A stretch of DNA of 57,264 nt. Origin: Haplosporangium gracile. Its lineage: Eukaryota > Mortierellomycota > Mortierellomycetes > Mortierellales > Mortierellaceae. The translations under genes and the position numbers were made by a program. The stretch's first letter is position 1, and the number at the start of each line of letters is the position of its first letter. The stretch covers positions 1 to 57,264 of the forward strand of contig JAAAUF010000150.1 in assembly GCA_015499985.1 (NCBI GenBank), given 5' to 3'. A model generated the notes under the pieces. That model made no database searches. It was not told where the DNA came from and saw only the letters and a list, made by a program, of their open reading frames with translations. This document shows positions 34,319-46,018 of this stretch, piece by piece.

Positions 34319-37300
34319 CTATTGCGACTTCTTGTCCAAAGAGCTCAGCTCAATGTCGCCCTCGTCCTTGCTAATGCTCTCATACCGGGGAGGGTACTGC
34401 TGGGGCTGACGCTGGTGCTGTGGCTTCTCGCCCTCACGCTTGTCCATCGTCTCCTTCAGCTTGTCCATCGCCAGCTTATATCCTTGGTCATATATCTTCC
34501 ATGCAATCGTCTCGACCAACCCCAGCATATCGAGATACCACATCGCAATCATAGGAACTCCCACCATTGCCACCACCATCAAGTACAACGGGTTGGTAAT
34601 CACTGCCAAGAATTCGTTCCATCCCAAAATCACCAAGGCAACTCCCACCCAGTAGGGCACCTTGGCCTGGGTAGCAACCACCGACCGCTTGGCCTCCAAG
34701 TAGAACGCATCCGACTCGCGCTTGAACTTCGTCGTAATTTCCTGTTGGCGTGTCTCCGAAAGAACTTTGAGCGATTGGTCGAAATCAAAATCCTCTGTTG
34801 GCTCCAGCTCAAACTTCTCGCCCTTGGCAGGGTCCAATGTATTGATCTTGGCGAATAATGGAACCAGCTCAACAGTCTATGCAAATAAACAACAAAAAAA
34901 CATGTGAGTTGGCTGTTTACCAATAAGTGGATACATCTAAATACATATCATGCGCATACAACCTCTCATTCTTGCATACCTCATCGCGGGCCTTGCGGAA
35001 AGGGGTGTCGATATCATCATCAGGCTTCCAGACACGAGGAAGACCATGTTCATCGTACCGGAACTTCTCCTCGAAGCGGTTGCGAAGTTTCAACAACATC
35101 ATTCCATCGACCGACTCCTCCTGGACCTTCTTGGTCATCAATACCCAAGCCTGGCGGCGCAAGTTGATAAGGAGCTCACCCTGTTCATCCTGGTTGAGAT
35201 CGAACGTGCGTGCTTTCTTGTACAAGAGCTGTTCGCCATCCTCGACCGTCCTCTGGTAAATGGTAATGACACGTCCCCACATGCCAGGGCCAGGATTGTT
35301 GAGGGCCAATCCAACGGGCTCGTCCAACTCCTTGCGCAAGTGCTTCTCCAAGTTGTTCAACATCTTGTTGAGCTCTTTCTCGCGCTGGGCAGTGGCAAAG
35401 TCCTTCAAACCCTGCTCCAACTGGTAAAGCTCCTCGTCGTAGGACCACTCGGTCTCTTCCAGCTTGATAGCCTTAGCGCCCTGCAAAAAGTAATCAAGGA
35501 CCTCCTTCTTGGAGCTGCTCACCACAACGGAAAACTCTGAGCCCTCAGTGCGGAGAGCCTGCTGCAAGTTAGCCGAAAACATGTTAACAGCCTTCTTGTG
35601 CAAGTTCTTAAGCTGGCCCAAGAAGTAGGCCTCAAGCATGGTGTTCGCCTTGGTCAACATATCGGAACGCTTGCGCTTGTAAACCTCGGCGTGGTAGCGA
35701 GAAGCATCCTTGTCGAACGATTCTATGAAATAGATATGCAATCGAGTGGAAAAAAATTGGGAGTGTTAATGAGAGCGCCGAGGAAAAATAGAAATAGGGC
35801 CAACCCAGCACGAGAGCAGATTTGAAAGGGGTCCCAGCTTACTCATGGCTACTCCGCGAATCTCTTGCATCTTGGGACCGAGATCCTCCACAATGTTGCC
35901 AGACTCAATGGGCTGTCTGAACTCCTTGATCTTATCCTGGAAAACGACAAAGGCGGTGTTGGCAATCTCGTCACAGCGGTACTGGGCAAGCAACTCCTGT
36001 TGAGTAGGGAGATCCAAATCCTTGTTGGTCATGATCTTGTCCCAAATGCCTCCTGCATAGAAGTGAAGACCGTCAGCAGGGACACGCCTGGAGTACTGAG
36101 GCTGGAACACATAGTTAGGGTCCGAGGGGTTGGTGAAACTAAAAGTAGGGATGGGGAAGATCATAACAATCGCAATGTGGTTAACCAAGTGTTCAGCTGC
36201 ATTTTTACATTGCTTTTTCCTCCTTTCTGACTTGAGTGCATGCATGACATACCGAAGGCGCAGCTGGTCCACATCGCTTTCAAACTTTTCAGGCTGGAGC
36301 AGCTTGTGAGCCAATGTGGTGAACATGAAATCAAAGTAATCTGTAATCTTGCAGTCCTCAAGACCCTCAGGCTATTTCAAATGGATAAGCAGTAATGAAC
36401 ATAAAAGAGAGAGCGTTCAGGGTTAGTTATTGTCCATCTATGTTTAATCCTAAAAGTTGATGTTTGTTACCGCATCGTACCTTTGAGAGACCGTGCCAGA
36501 TGCGCTCGAGATCGGCCTTCAGGGTGTTGGATAAGTTGGCGAGTGGGGTGGCTCCAACATGATCACGGATGACAAAGAGCAACAAAGTCTTTTCCTTTCT
36601 ATAAAATACAAAACGACTGAGTTAGTGAGCGAAATAGGTTGTTGCAAAGTTGCCAAGCCAAAGGCAACAGAAAAGGAAAGGGTACAATGAGAATTGCCGC
36701 TGGTGTCTTATTAGTAACAAACACAGTCTGTGCCACGAACGAGTATCACATGCAAGGGATAGCCCAGCATTTTGTTGGTCCAAACGAAATAAAAAGAATT
36801 TCCGCGCCTTAGATTGGCCCATGTTGTTTTTGTTGTCACTTCACCCTTCTTCGCTCGGTCGGGTCACCTTTTCAACTCTCTCTCACTCTCTCGCTCTCTC
36901 CCTTGGCTTATCACAAACATGCACATCGACAGCAATGACAACAGACAAGGCAGATAGACACATGTAAAGCCCTCTAATGGGTATGGGTAATAGAATAAGA
37001 GTAACCTACACATGTTCACATCAAGTCTTGCACTTACCCACGGTTGCCTCCAAACAGCTGAAGGTTGACTTCAAAGACTGTCTTGAGAAGACCCATGTTG
37101 GCTCCGTTGTATAGACCGACTTGGTGTTCCCACAAGTTCACAATCAACACTTCCGAAGTTGCAACCGAGAACAATGCACTCTTGCGCTCAAAGTCCTACA
37201 TATAAGAATAACAATTAGAATGAATCATCAGTCTCTTAATTGCCATATGACGATAATGTACTTTTTAACCAGCAACACCTGAAAATTGAAGCCCATGACA

Positions 37301-38142
37301 CAACTTTTTTTATCGTCCATTGTCTTGCAGCTAGGCATTACCTGATCCTCACCACGCTCGCGGCCGTCTGTTCCCTCGACATCCATAATCAAGACGTTCA
37401 TGTCCTTGCCCTGACTGATCCAGATACCCTTGGTTGTCTGTCGTCTTGCAGACTCGCTCATGACATCGAAGCTGGTGCCAAACAATCTGTTCAACAATGT
37501 ACCTGAAAAATAAAAGAAATAAGCATGCACACGCAGGCAGATTAGCAATTGTTAAGATATCGTCAGCCAGCCCCAAACTTCTCTTCATTTTCTTCGTTGT
37601 ACACAGCAAAAGAGAAAGCGATCGGCTGAAGGGGTCCAGGTCCTCGCTGGGTTTTGGAGAAGTGAAATATTACAAGGAGTATGAAAAAAGTGAGCCTCCA
37701 AAGAACACCGGGGACAGGGAGATAGAGGCGACGAGAAGGAAAGTGGAAGGAGTAAGGGCGAAAGGAGAAAGGAACTTACTCTTGCCGGTACTCTGACTTC
37801 CGAAGATGGCAGCGAGGTTGTAGTTGAATCCAGCATCCTTGAGTGTCCACTTCTCGTTGATGTAGGTCGACAGCTCCGCACTATATTCGTTTCAACAAAG
37901 AAGAAAGGTGCATTCGTGTCAGACTAGAAGGAAGAAGAAAGGACAACCATCACTTGTGTAAGACGACAAAGATGAAAGCAGCGAATGTACCTGAACTTTT
38001 GCTCCTCGTCAATGAGATGGAGTCTTGAGAGGACGGCTGGTACCTGTGCAGGCTTGCTGTTGTCTGGGGAAGGGGAGTCAATGACATCAGGCACGACATG
38101 GTCGTTGACTAGAGGGTGATCAACATCAGGCACGATGTCCAT
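34319..38142 (-). CDS. SEY1: Sey1/RHD3 dynamin-like GTPase for ER fusion
   Basis: Nine exons, 38142-37991, 37880-37780, 37502-37342, 37195-37038, 36598-36481, 36371-36253, 36138-35843, 35722-34980, 34876-34319; 801 residues, phases closed (yeast Sey1 776). The P-loop GSQSTGKST (78-86) is split by intron 2. Switch motif [13 protein letters not shown] starts at 125, and the RD base-recognition pair is at 202-203. A long helical stalk follows. Two membrane segments (about 690-708 and 712-731) form the ER hairpin, and the cytosolic tail is Gln/Pro-rich with an amphipathic start ([20 protein letters not shown]). It drives homotypic ER membrane fusion using GTP. RHD3/Sey1 architecture, not atlastin, fits a fungus. 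Confidence 0.97.
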
Positions 38143-38708
38143 GATGAGAGTAATTGTTTGTAATAAAAGAGAAAAAGGTCTAGGGGGTATGAAGAGAGAA
38201 TAAGAAAAGAAAAAGAAGAAGAAGGACGAAGAATGATGAATGAATGTGATGAAAGAAGGAAAAGAAGGAAGGAAGGAAGAAGAAGGAAGGAGGAAGCAAG
38301 GTAAAGTAGAGGACAGTCAGGTGTAGGCGTCTTCTTCCCGTTCCCTGTCCCTGTCCCTGTCCCTGTCCCAGCCCAAAGGCACACAGTGCGAATGTGTCTC
38401 ACTCAGCCAACACAGGCACAAGTCTACTCCTCTTTCCCGTCGTCGGACTGTTTCGTGGCGTCGAGGGACGTGATTCGCTCCCTTCTTCCTCTCTTACCGT
38501 GCGGCATACTACTAAACATAATTGGTGCTCACTCCAAAGAAAATGTCGTTGCAAACTAGACACTCGACTTGACTCCACTCTGCACAGGCAAGTCGAGCTC
38601 TTTCTTTTTTTATTTTATTTTCATCTTCATCATATTCATCCTTTAAAAAAGAAAAAAAATCTCTCTCTTCCTTCAAATGTCGTCCATCAAAGGCGTATTT
38701 TTTGTGGG
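38143..38708. other. SEY1 promoter and SOD 3' flank
   Basis: Purine-rich on the plus strand (CT-rich towards SEY1), with a CCCTGT hexamer repeat at 38343-38369. No gene seen. Confidence 0.5.
38343..38369. repeat. (CCCTGT)n tandem repeat
   Basis: Four and a half copies of a hexamer, about 200 bp upstream of SEY1. Confidence 0.9.
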
Positions 38709-39868
38709 CTAAAGAACCATCAACGCGCCAAAGACAGTGCTCGCAACAGCCATTGCCATCGTGGTAATAACCTGACCACCACTAGCGCTCGAATGTTGCG
38801 ACTTGCCTTCACCATCCGGTGAACTTGCCGTAGAAACACCGTCTGCAGAGGTCAAGGTCGAGAGTGAGGACGATTGTTCAAACGGATAGATGTTGCCACA
38901 GGCTACACGGGTACCGTTGTTGTGGATTACAACTGATCGGCCGGCGATCGTCGTTGTTTCTCCCGAAAACTGGATGTACTTGTCGTTATATGACAAGGGT
39001 GGAACCGCGCCTGAGTCTGTCGCCTTCAATTCGCCGTGCTTGCCTATACCCGCGCGAAAATGAGTATCGCGATTTTGAAGGGGAAAATAATAAACGCGAA
39101 AATGTTAGGTGAGAAAAAACGCGACTCGGGATTGTAATATTGGAAACATATCGCCAAATATATCAACAAGAACAGGAAGAACATGAGAACAAGAACAAGA
39201 ACAATAGAAAAAATAATGAAGAAACATACCAGAGAGATCGCCTTCTTGACATTTGTCAGGCTGGGCGGCCAAACATTTGGCAGTACCGACATTAGTAGGA
39301 TCCAAATGACCCCCGGTCGCCATGCAGTCGTTACTGGGACCCACAGGCTTGACATGGATATGGTATTCAAATCCTCCTGTCGGCGAGACGGCGAACGTTT
39401 TCGTAAGCCCGCTCTTGACCTCAACCCACACCTGTGCACCGCCGTTGTTCGCCAGCGGTGCAAACATAAAGTTCGCCTCAATTCCATCTAGCGTGCATTG
39501 GAGGAATGAATGAACGTGTAATGTAGGTGAGGAGATAGGGAATTTGGTGAATGTGAGCGCGTTGTGCTCTGTCAGATTAGGAACTTCAAGAATTTGTTGC
39601 CGCTCAATCCTTGTAATAGTGACACAACAAAAATGTGTTGAGGAGGTGGTGGGCTAACGGAGGTGAGGAAAAGAATAGAGAGGGGCAATGTAGGAGATAG
39701 ACAAGGTGGAGCGGAAGAGTGGGCAAGAGTGAAGAAGCAATGGAGAGCTGGCATACTCATGTTGATAGCTGAAGCCATGATCTGAGAAGCCACGGGCTGA
39801 TTCTGCGCCTGGCAGGTGTAGCTCGCTGCTGCGATCACAGAAAGTACGAACGAAGATTTGAAGAACAT
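38709..39868 (-). CDS. Secreted, GPI-anchored Cu-only superoxide dismutase
   Basis: Exons 39868-39757, 39487-39230, 39043-38709; 234 residues. A signal peptide (MFFKSSFVLSVIAAASYTCQA) and a Ser-rich stalk ending in a hydrophobic tail (VITTMAMAVASTVFGALMVL) predict GPI attachment. Copper ligands are H80, H82, H98 and H164. C92 and C172 are placed for the structural disulfide. Between H98 and GDLSG (120-124) there is no His, so the zinc ligands are missing. H164 is followed at once by NNGTRVACGNI, so the electrostatic loop is missing. Both losses define the fungal Cu-only SOD family (Candida Sod4-6 type), which removes extracellular superoxide at the cell wall. Confidence 0.93.
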
Positions 39869-41269
39869 CGTCGTCACTCTTGACAAGTGCTTGGCCTTTG
39901 TGTGTTGTTGCTTGTTGTTGTAGAGGTCGAGATCTGATGAGGATATTCGATAGTTAAGCAAGGATGGAGTTGCTGTCCCCCCTGGGGTAAAGGAGATAGG
40001 ATGGAGTGTTGAAGTGTTGAGGAAGGTCTGAAAGTAGGATGGAGGTGTAAGCCTGTCGACTATGTGGACGAGGGTTGTCGGGTGTAGAAATGTGGGGGAG
40101 GATAGGGAAAATACGAGAAATAGGTGTGATAGTGGAGGAAAGGAGGAGGAAGGAAGAGGAAGAAGAGGGGGAAGATAAAGAAGATGAAGAGGAGGAGGAG
40201 GAGGAGAAGCAGGAAGTAGGAAGAAAGCAGAAGGAAGAAGGTGGGCTTCACTTGAGGGCCGGAAGAAGGGTCGAAGAGAGGAAAAAAGAGAGAAAGAAAA
40301 AAGAAGGAAAGAGACGGATTTCAAAAGAAGTGGAAAGGAGAAAGAAAAAGAGAGTGAGCATGGACAAAGATGCGGGAAAACCGCGTCCTCAAAAGGGCGA
40401 CAAGGGGGGATGTACAAAAAGGTTTGAAAGAGTTAAACGAATAAGGACGATTCATGCCTGCTTCTTTGTTCTTTGTCCAATGCTCAACATCCTTTTTCGT
40501 TTCTGCTATTGCTGTGTCATTCTGGTTCCCATCCCCTCCAAGTCCCATCCTTCATAATCACCATTCAGCATCTATAACAAACAAACAGCAAACAAGGTTC
40601 ATTGTCCATAAATTCTCAATGTCAAGGTAGATTTGCATCTTCCTACTCTTCAAGGACGAACAAAAAAAACCGAAACGAAACGAAATGAAAATGTCGCTGC
40701 TTTGGTATCCACACACTTACATCGCATACACTTTTGCACATAACCAAAAGCAACAGCGCAGAATAAAATAAATAAGGGGCGAGATATTTCAAACTAAACA
40801 AGACCAAAGACAAAAAAAAAAAAGGCACGGAGACATAAACTTTTACTATCAATATCAAGGGAAAGAGCTTTTTACAGGCTACTACAGGGACGGCGACGTA
40901 CTGGACAGAACGATAGATGAGGGGAGAGGAAGGGAGTCGGCCGTCGTATCTCAAGGAGATTTCTTGTGTATTATTGTCGTAAACGAGCATATCGTCCTTT
41001 TAACCTCCTTTATTTTTTTATGGCATCCCTTTGTATAATGTAGACGATAATGGCGACGGCATCAACTATTCTGTAATCGAATGAGATAGCGCGCAACCAA
41101 AATAAGGAGGTGGTGCTAGCAGCAGCAGTAGCCTCTCCTCTCTTCCTTTCACCATTTTGGCTGTGAATATGTAAAACGAGCGTTTACCTATTCTATCGCT
41201 GTGTCAGTAAACGAGTTGAGTGTGGTGGTTATTCCTCTACATCGTCCAAAACATCAGCGAGTGATATTT

Positions 41270-41330
41270 ACGCGTCAAAGGTACACTACAACGCGTCTTG
41301 TCTTAGACGGACCATCGATTACTGACGCGT
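41270..41330. promoter_or_regulatory. Cluster of three ACGCGT (MluI cell-cycle box) sites
   Basis: Perfect ACGCGT at 41270-41275, 41291-41296 and 41325-41330, with a fourth partial (CCGCGTC) at 41363. ACGCGT is the core bound by MBF/DSC1 APSES-type factors at G1/S promoters in fungi. The target gene is unclear. Confidence 0.4.
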
Positions 41331-42151
41331 CCCTTATTCACCACTGATCAATTGTTAGCTCGCCGCGTCTAGGATCAAACTCGGCCATCACCCATACCTC
41401 CATACCCATTCCCCTACGCTCCTCTTGGTAACATACATGTCATCTCCAGGGGGCAAAGTTGCCGGTTTTTTCCTCGCGTAGCCTCGTTGACATTGACCTT
41501 CAACGCATAGAACCCAATCAACACTGCCAGATGGTCGAAAAGCTCCGCCTTACAAAATATATCTAGAGGCTGAAACACAAGACCTGGAGAAGGCGCGGCT
41601 CACGGAACACCAAAAAAAAAACATTACTTAACCTCCTAAACTCCTTCGTTCTCGCCCTGTTCTCGACTCCTTTCTCTTTTTGTTTCTTTACCGGGAAAGA
41701 CCACGTTTTCGTATTAACTACTCTACCAACTGTGCGATCAAGTTCTTTTCTTCCTCCTTTAGAAGTAAAAGAACAAGAGGGGGCAGAAGAGGAATGAGTC
41801 CAGGTATCCTCTCATGCAGGACAGTTCTTTGAGAAAAATGGTCTGAAAGCTTACTCGCCGAGGCACTGATGATCGTCATAATCAGTCGTTCCCTGTCATT
41901 TTGTCAGTTCTTACGTCCTCTTCTGAAAAATGTACAACATCACAACTTTCTTCTTCACTTCACCTTTGCGCCCAATCTCCTTTTCCACTCTTACCTTCCC
42001 GAAGGATATAAGTATGCTCTCAAGTCTATTCTTTTCCTCCTATTCTTATTAAATCGCGGAGACCCAGTAGTGATATCCTGGCATGTCCGTGCTCAAAAAA
42101 AAAAAGGGATAAACGAACTAAAAAACTAAAACAAACATTAGGCCTATTTTC

Positions 42152-42178
42152 CCTTCCTTCCTTCCTTCCTTCCTTCCT
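42152..42178. repeat. (TTCC)n microsatellite
   Basis: Six TTCC units in the presumed leader of the secreted-peptide gene. Confidence 0.9.
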
Positions 42179-42238
42179 ATTTTCCATTCGCCATACTTTC
42201 TCATATCCTTCTTCATCCATCTTACTCTTACTATACTC

Positions 42239-42511
42239 ATGCATACTAAAATGCTATTCCTCACGAACAGGACAATCACCGTCACTCTCTTCATTACCCT
42301 TTGCACGTTCCTCGGCCTTAGCCCTGTTGTAGACGCCTTATCTTCACTCACAGTAGAAAGCCCTCTCACCACCTCAGCACCTCAATCACAGCCACTCATA
42401 CATCAGTCGGAAACATTAAGTACAAGGACAAGTCGGAGGAAGAGGCGATATGTGCCACTAGGAGGCGGGGTCGGAAGTTTTTACGCAAAGGACACGCCCC
42501 AGAGTCGGTGA
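42239..42511 (+). CDS. Candidate small secreted protein with a Kex2-type cleavage site
   Basis: Intronless frame of 90 codons. A hydrophobic core (TVTLFITLCTFLGLSPVV) ending VDA-LS is a good signal peptide with cleavage near residue 33. A Ser/Thr/Gln spacer follows. Then a pentabasic run RRKRR (66-70) precedes a 20-residue C-terminal segment starting YVPLGGGVGSFY. This order (signal, pro-region, dibasic site, short Gly-rich peptide) is that of Kex2-processed fungal peptides and pheromone precursors. I do not recognise a family; there is no Cys. The pyrimidine-rich DNA before the ATG resembles the leaders of other genes here. A weak GTGACA donor at the end could extend it by splicing, but that would overlap the opposite gene. 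Confidence 0.45.
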   Translation: MHTKMLFLTNRTITVTLFITLCTFLGLSPVVDALSSLTVESPLTTSAPQSQPLIHQSETLSTRTSRRKRRYVPLGGGVGSFYAKDTPQSR

Positions 42512-42634
42512 CAGCATCCTATCAATTACCAATCAAGTACCTATCAAGTCTCATTTTTATTTCAGGTCAAGCCGGTCGCATATCTATCTAGCCATCGCCA
42601 AAAGTAAACCAATCAACCAGTCCAACGAACACAA

Positions 42635-45600
42635 CTACTCGCGAGCAGAACGGAACAAGGGCTGCAGCAACTCAACAAACGGCTCCCGAAGCGTATCAAT
42701 AACAGGCACCTTGGGAACTTTCAACGCCGCCACACCCTCCAACCCATCATCTCCATCACCTAAACCAGCATGGTTCTCAAAGTTGATCATCTCCAGTTCA
42801 TCAACGTCCTCCTGCTGCAGCCCGAACCCTCTCAACTCCTTCGACACCCTTTCCCGATCATTCTTCAACGCCAGCGCAATAGCCGCTTCATCCGGCTGAC
42901 CCGCACTTGCCCTATCCAGCCCGGCCATTTGTCGGACCCCCTCTCGCTTTTGGTCCTTGACCTCCAAGTAGAACCGTTTCAGCGACTCAGCCTCCTGTCG
43001 CAACTGTTCAATATTGCTAGAAGCACCAACGTGTGTCTTAAGGAATCCATCCAGATCGATCGAGAACCGAAGCTCCTCCTCGGTCTTGTAGTTGGTCCGC
43101 GTGTGGGCGTAACCAGTCCGCATGAAAGATAGGATGCTCTCGAACCACTCCAGGAGATCGTGGAAAAGGCCATCGTCTTGCTTATGGACAGAGTGGACAA
43201 ACTTGTAGAAGCTTGGTAGATGTTTCTTGACCAGATTCAGATAAAGTGTCGCCGTCGATGGCTTTCCTCCATTTTCATCTGCCATTAAAATGAAACATGC
43301 TTTGGTTAGAGTATGATACTAGTAACTGAACAAGAGTAAAACAGCAAGCGAAAGGTCCAGCAAGGAGGAAGACGTATATACCATCGTTGTCATCAGCCTG
43401 CTCGACAATCTTGATCAACTCATCAGCAAAGTCCTTGATATCCATCAGACTGTCCGCAACATTGGCACTCTTGTACACCTTGACCAGGGGCTCATAGAAG
43501 ATCGAGATCAGCTCCTTAAAGATCTCGCCCGTCACTCCTTGGAAGACCAGGCTCAGCATCCTCTCCTTGTCCCGGATACGCAAATGGGTCACCAGCAACT
43601 GCTGAAGCAATCGAATCAAATTCTGTTGAGACTGCTGCTGCTGAGACTGAGACTGAGCCTGTTCCTGTTTCTGCTCCTGTTTCTGTTGCTTAAGGGACCG
43701 GAGTTTTTCAGTCGCCTTTGCAAAACTCTTCTTGGACGACGAGCGGTACAGCTTTGGTGGTTCATCTACACTCGAGATTTCGCTCTCGCTCTCGCTCTCG
43801 TCGGATTCTGACAGGTCGTGGATTAGCATGTGCTGATGGGCCTTGATGAGGCGTTCCTTCTCTGTGCGGTCCTTTTCCAACTGCTCCTTTGCATCCCGAA
43901 CGCGGTTGATCTGCTGCGGGTCGAGCAACGGCTGGATTTGGGTTGCCTGAATAACATCCAGCACCATACCCAACTCTGTAATATCATACGGTTCTATTCG
44001 CAACATAGTCAAAGAACACAATGTGAAGAATGAGACATCATCACAACATACACAGTCAAAAGCAATACCAAAGTCAAGAAAAGGGCATACCACTGTTAGG
44101 GAAGACGCTGGTGACGACATCCTTGGGTGCATACACATAGTTATGAATTTTGTCACAGAGCCCTTGGTCTCCGATGGCAGCCTCCAATTGAACAATATCC
44201 TTTTTGTACTCTGTAATCTCCTCCTGGATATTTACCGAGATGATCCGTTGCATCAAACTGCTCCTGCCAAAAGGCTGGGCCAGAAATAGATCCATAATCC
44301 CCTTCATCATCGCCATCGGATTCGACACCTTGAGGATTCCCCACATGGTTCGGTAAGGCATCAACAGGTGGGTCCGCTTGAGGTGTGTCAAGTTGAGGGT
44401 TGCATCGTCCGAGGCCGTAAAGACGTGGTAAAGGGTCGACGCAAAGTTCATGCAACCCCACTCAAACACGGTCTGGTACAAGGGCGGTAAATCATTGACA
44501 TTCTCGTATTGCCGGAAGGCAGCAAACAATCGCGAGACTCCTCCGGGTCGCAAGAAATCTTGCTTGACCTGCTTAAGATGTGCATCCAGTTGCTGTACTT
44601 TTTTGGTAACCTCCCTCGCAAACTGGGCTTGTTGCGCCATGCGGTGTTGGTCAAGTGCCATGCGGACGTGGACATCCTTGGCCTCCTCAGCCGTCAGCGT
44701 GGTCGCGTCTTTGGTGAGGAAACTGACAAAGATGGTGGAGGTCACAATCTCGGGCGCCACCTTGGCCACGTTGTGGAGATAGCCACGCAGGCTGAGACGG
44801 TCCTTCTCGCGCGCTGCCTTGATACCAGCCGATCCAGACTTGGCAGGCACCTTGGCAGGTGGCAAAGGGAACTCGAACTGTGGATATTCCTCTCTCAACT
44901 AGCAGACGTAACATTGTTCAAAAGTAAACAAGAGATGTCAGTCTTGACCTGATGGACACAAATAGACCGATCATGAATATATCACCATGGCGTGATGCTG
45001 CCTCCTACCGCGATGTAAAGACGTCTGAATTGACCGTGACGCCTCGCGACCATCGACTCTGTACCATCAGCCAACGTGCTGTTAACCAAGAACTCCTAAA
45101 AATAAGAAAAATAAGTGCAAATAACGCGGGGAGTGAGTGGAGTGGAGTTGTAACAGTCAACTGAGCGAATTATTCAATTGCAACAGTCTTCCAAAACGAC
45201 GTCTTGGCGAGATATGCAACAGCCTAAAAGGAAAAATATATAGCAAAAAATCCAAAGCACGCTCCCTTCCGTGCCTCATACAATCGTCTCTTTCATCCCA
45301 AAAGAACGCCGCTGACGAGTGTATGACAATACAAGTTGAAAGAAAGCGCGCTAATGTCTGTACTTACCGCATGTTCGTGCTCGCGGACATGTCGTCGTTG
45401 CTTGAAGACTCGGATACCCGCAACGTTGATACGGGCTCCATGGATGACCGTCAATGGCCCACTCGTCGGAGCAGCAGCCTCAGGAGTAGCAGCCGCAGGA
45501 GCACTATCTAAACTCAATGTCAACCCTTCCACCCCATCCTCCAAGCTCCTGTCCCTCCTTTCTTGCTCACGCTGCTCCACAGTCTTGACAGCCATCGAGT

Positions 45601-46018
45601 ACATCAACACAATCGACCGCTCGCCCTTATTCTTCAACCTTCGTCTTCTCGCCATCTCCTCCCTCTCAACCCCATGACCCGAATCGATCATGGCCAGCTC
45701 CTCGAGGAAGAGTTGTAGTTTCGGCCAGAGTTCACCGTTATTACCCGTGAGGAAGGGAAAGGGAACGACAATCGATTCAAACAAGTAACGGAGAAAGGGG
45801 GTAGTCGAATTGGCGTGTTCATCTTTGAGGTCAAATGGTCCACCCAGGTTGGGCAGTGTGTCATAGGGATCCCTTTGGAGCCGGTTGAGTTCGTTCTTGA
45901 TGAGGACGCTAAGGAGGTACTTTTTCACATAGTGCTCCTGACTTTGCGTCAGCACCGTTGTATCGTTGCCTGCTAGAGAATAAAGGCGAGGTTGCAGGAA
46001 GGGGGGAGGAGCAAACAT
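42635..46018 (-). CDS. PX-domain protein of the Ypr097w/DUF3818 family
   Basis: Exons 46018-45368, 45095-45009, 44898-44091, 43993-43382, 43278-42635; 933 residues. The N-terminal family block reads LTQSQEHYVKKYLLSVLI ... FLRYLFESIVVPFPFL. A PX domain spans about 192-305, with the phosphoinositide site ARRHGQFRRLY and FPLPPAKVP. The DUF3818 region follows (FEWGCMNFASTLYHVF, MRTMWGILKVSNPMAMMKGIMDLFL-like), then an acidic and Gln-rich linker and a helical C terminus. Yeast Ypr097w (Lec1) binds PI3P-containing membranes and affects lipid distribution. The start is uncertain: a better-looking N terminus (MTALCTSIDGINRAFPDNP, from the ATG at about 46129 across an intron) joins out of phase at a poly-C run near 45995. 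Confidence 0.85.

Larger units (their letters stand above)
39869..42238. other. 2.4-kb intergenic region
   Basis: SOD promoter (CT-rich on the minus strand to about 40400), then mixed sequence. A 115-codon minus frame from 40990 starts MLVYDNNTQEISLRYDGRLP but becomes hydrophobic noise and is unsupported. A cluster of ACGCGT sites lies at 41270-41330. The region right of 41870 is the leader of the small secreted-peptide gene. Confidence 0.5.

Noticed and set aside
40075..40557. Plus frame with a long Glu/Lys/Arg run
   Set aside because: Reverse complement of the CT-rich SOD promoter; no supporting motif.
41650..41740. tRNA-like box A on the minus strand (CACAGTTGGTAGAG)
   Set aside because: The D-arm resembles a tRNA but there is no matching box B (GGTTCGANTCC), no closed acceptor stem and no sensible anticodon arm; at best a relic.
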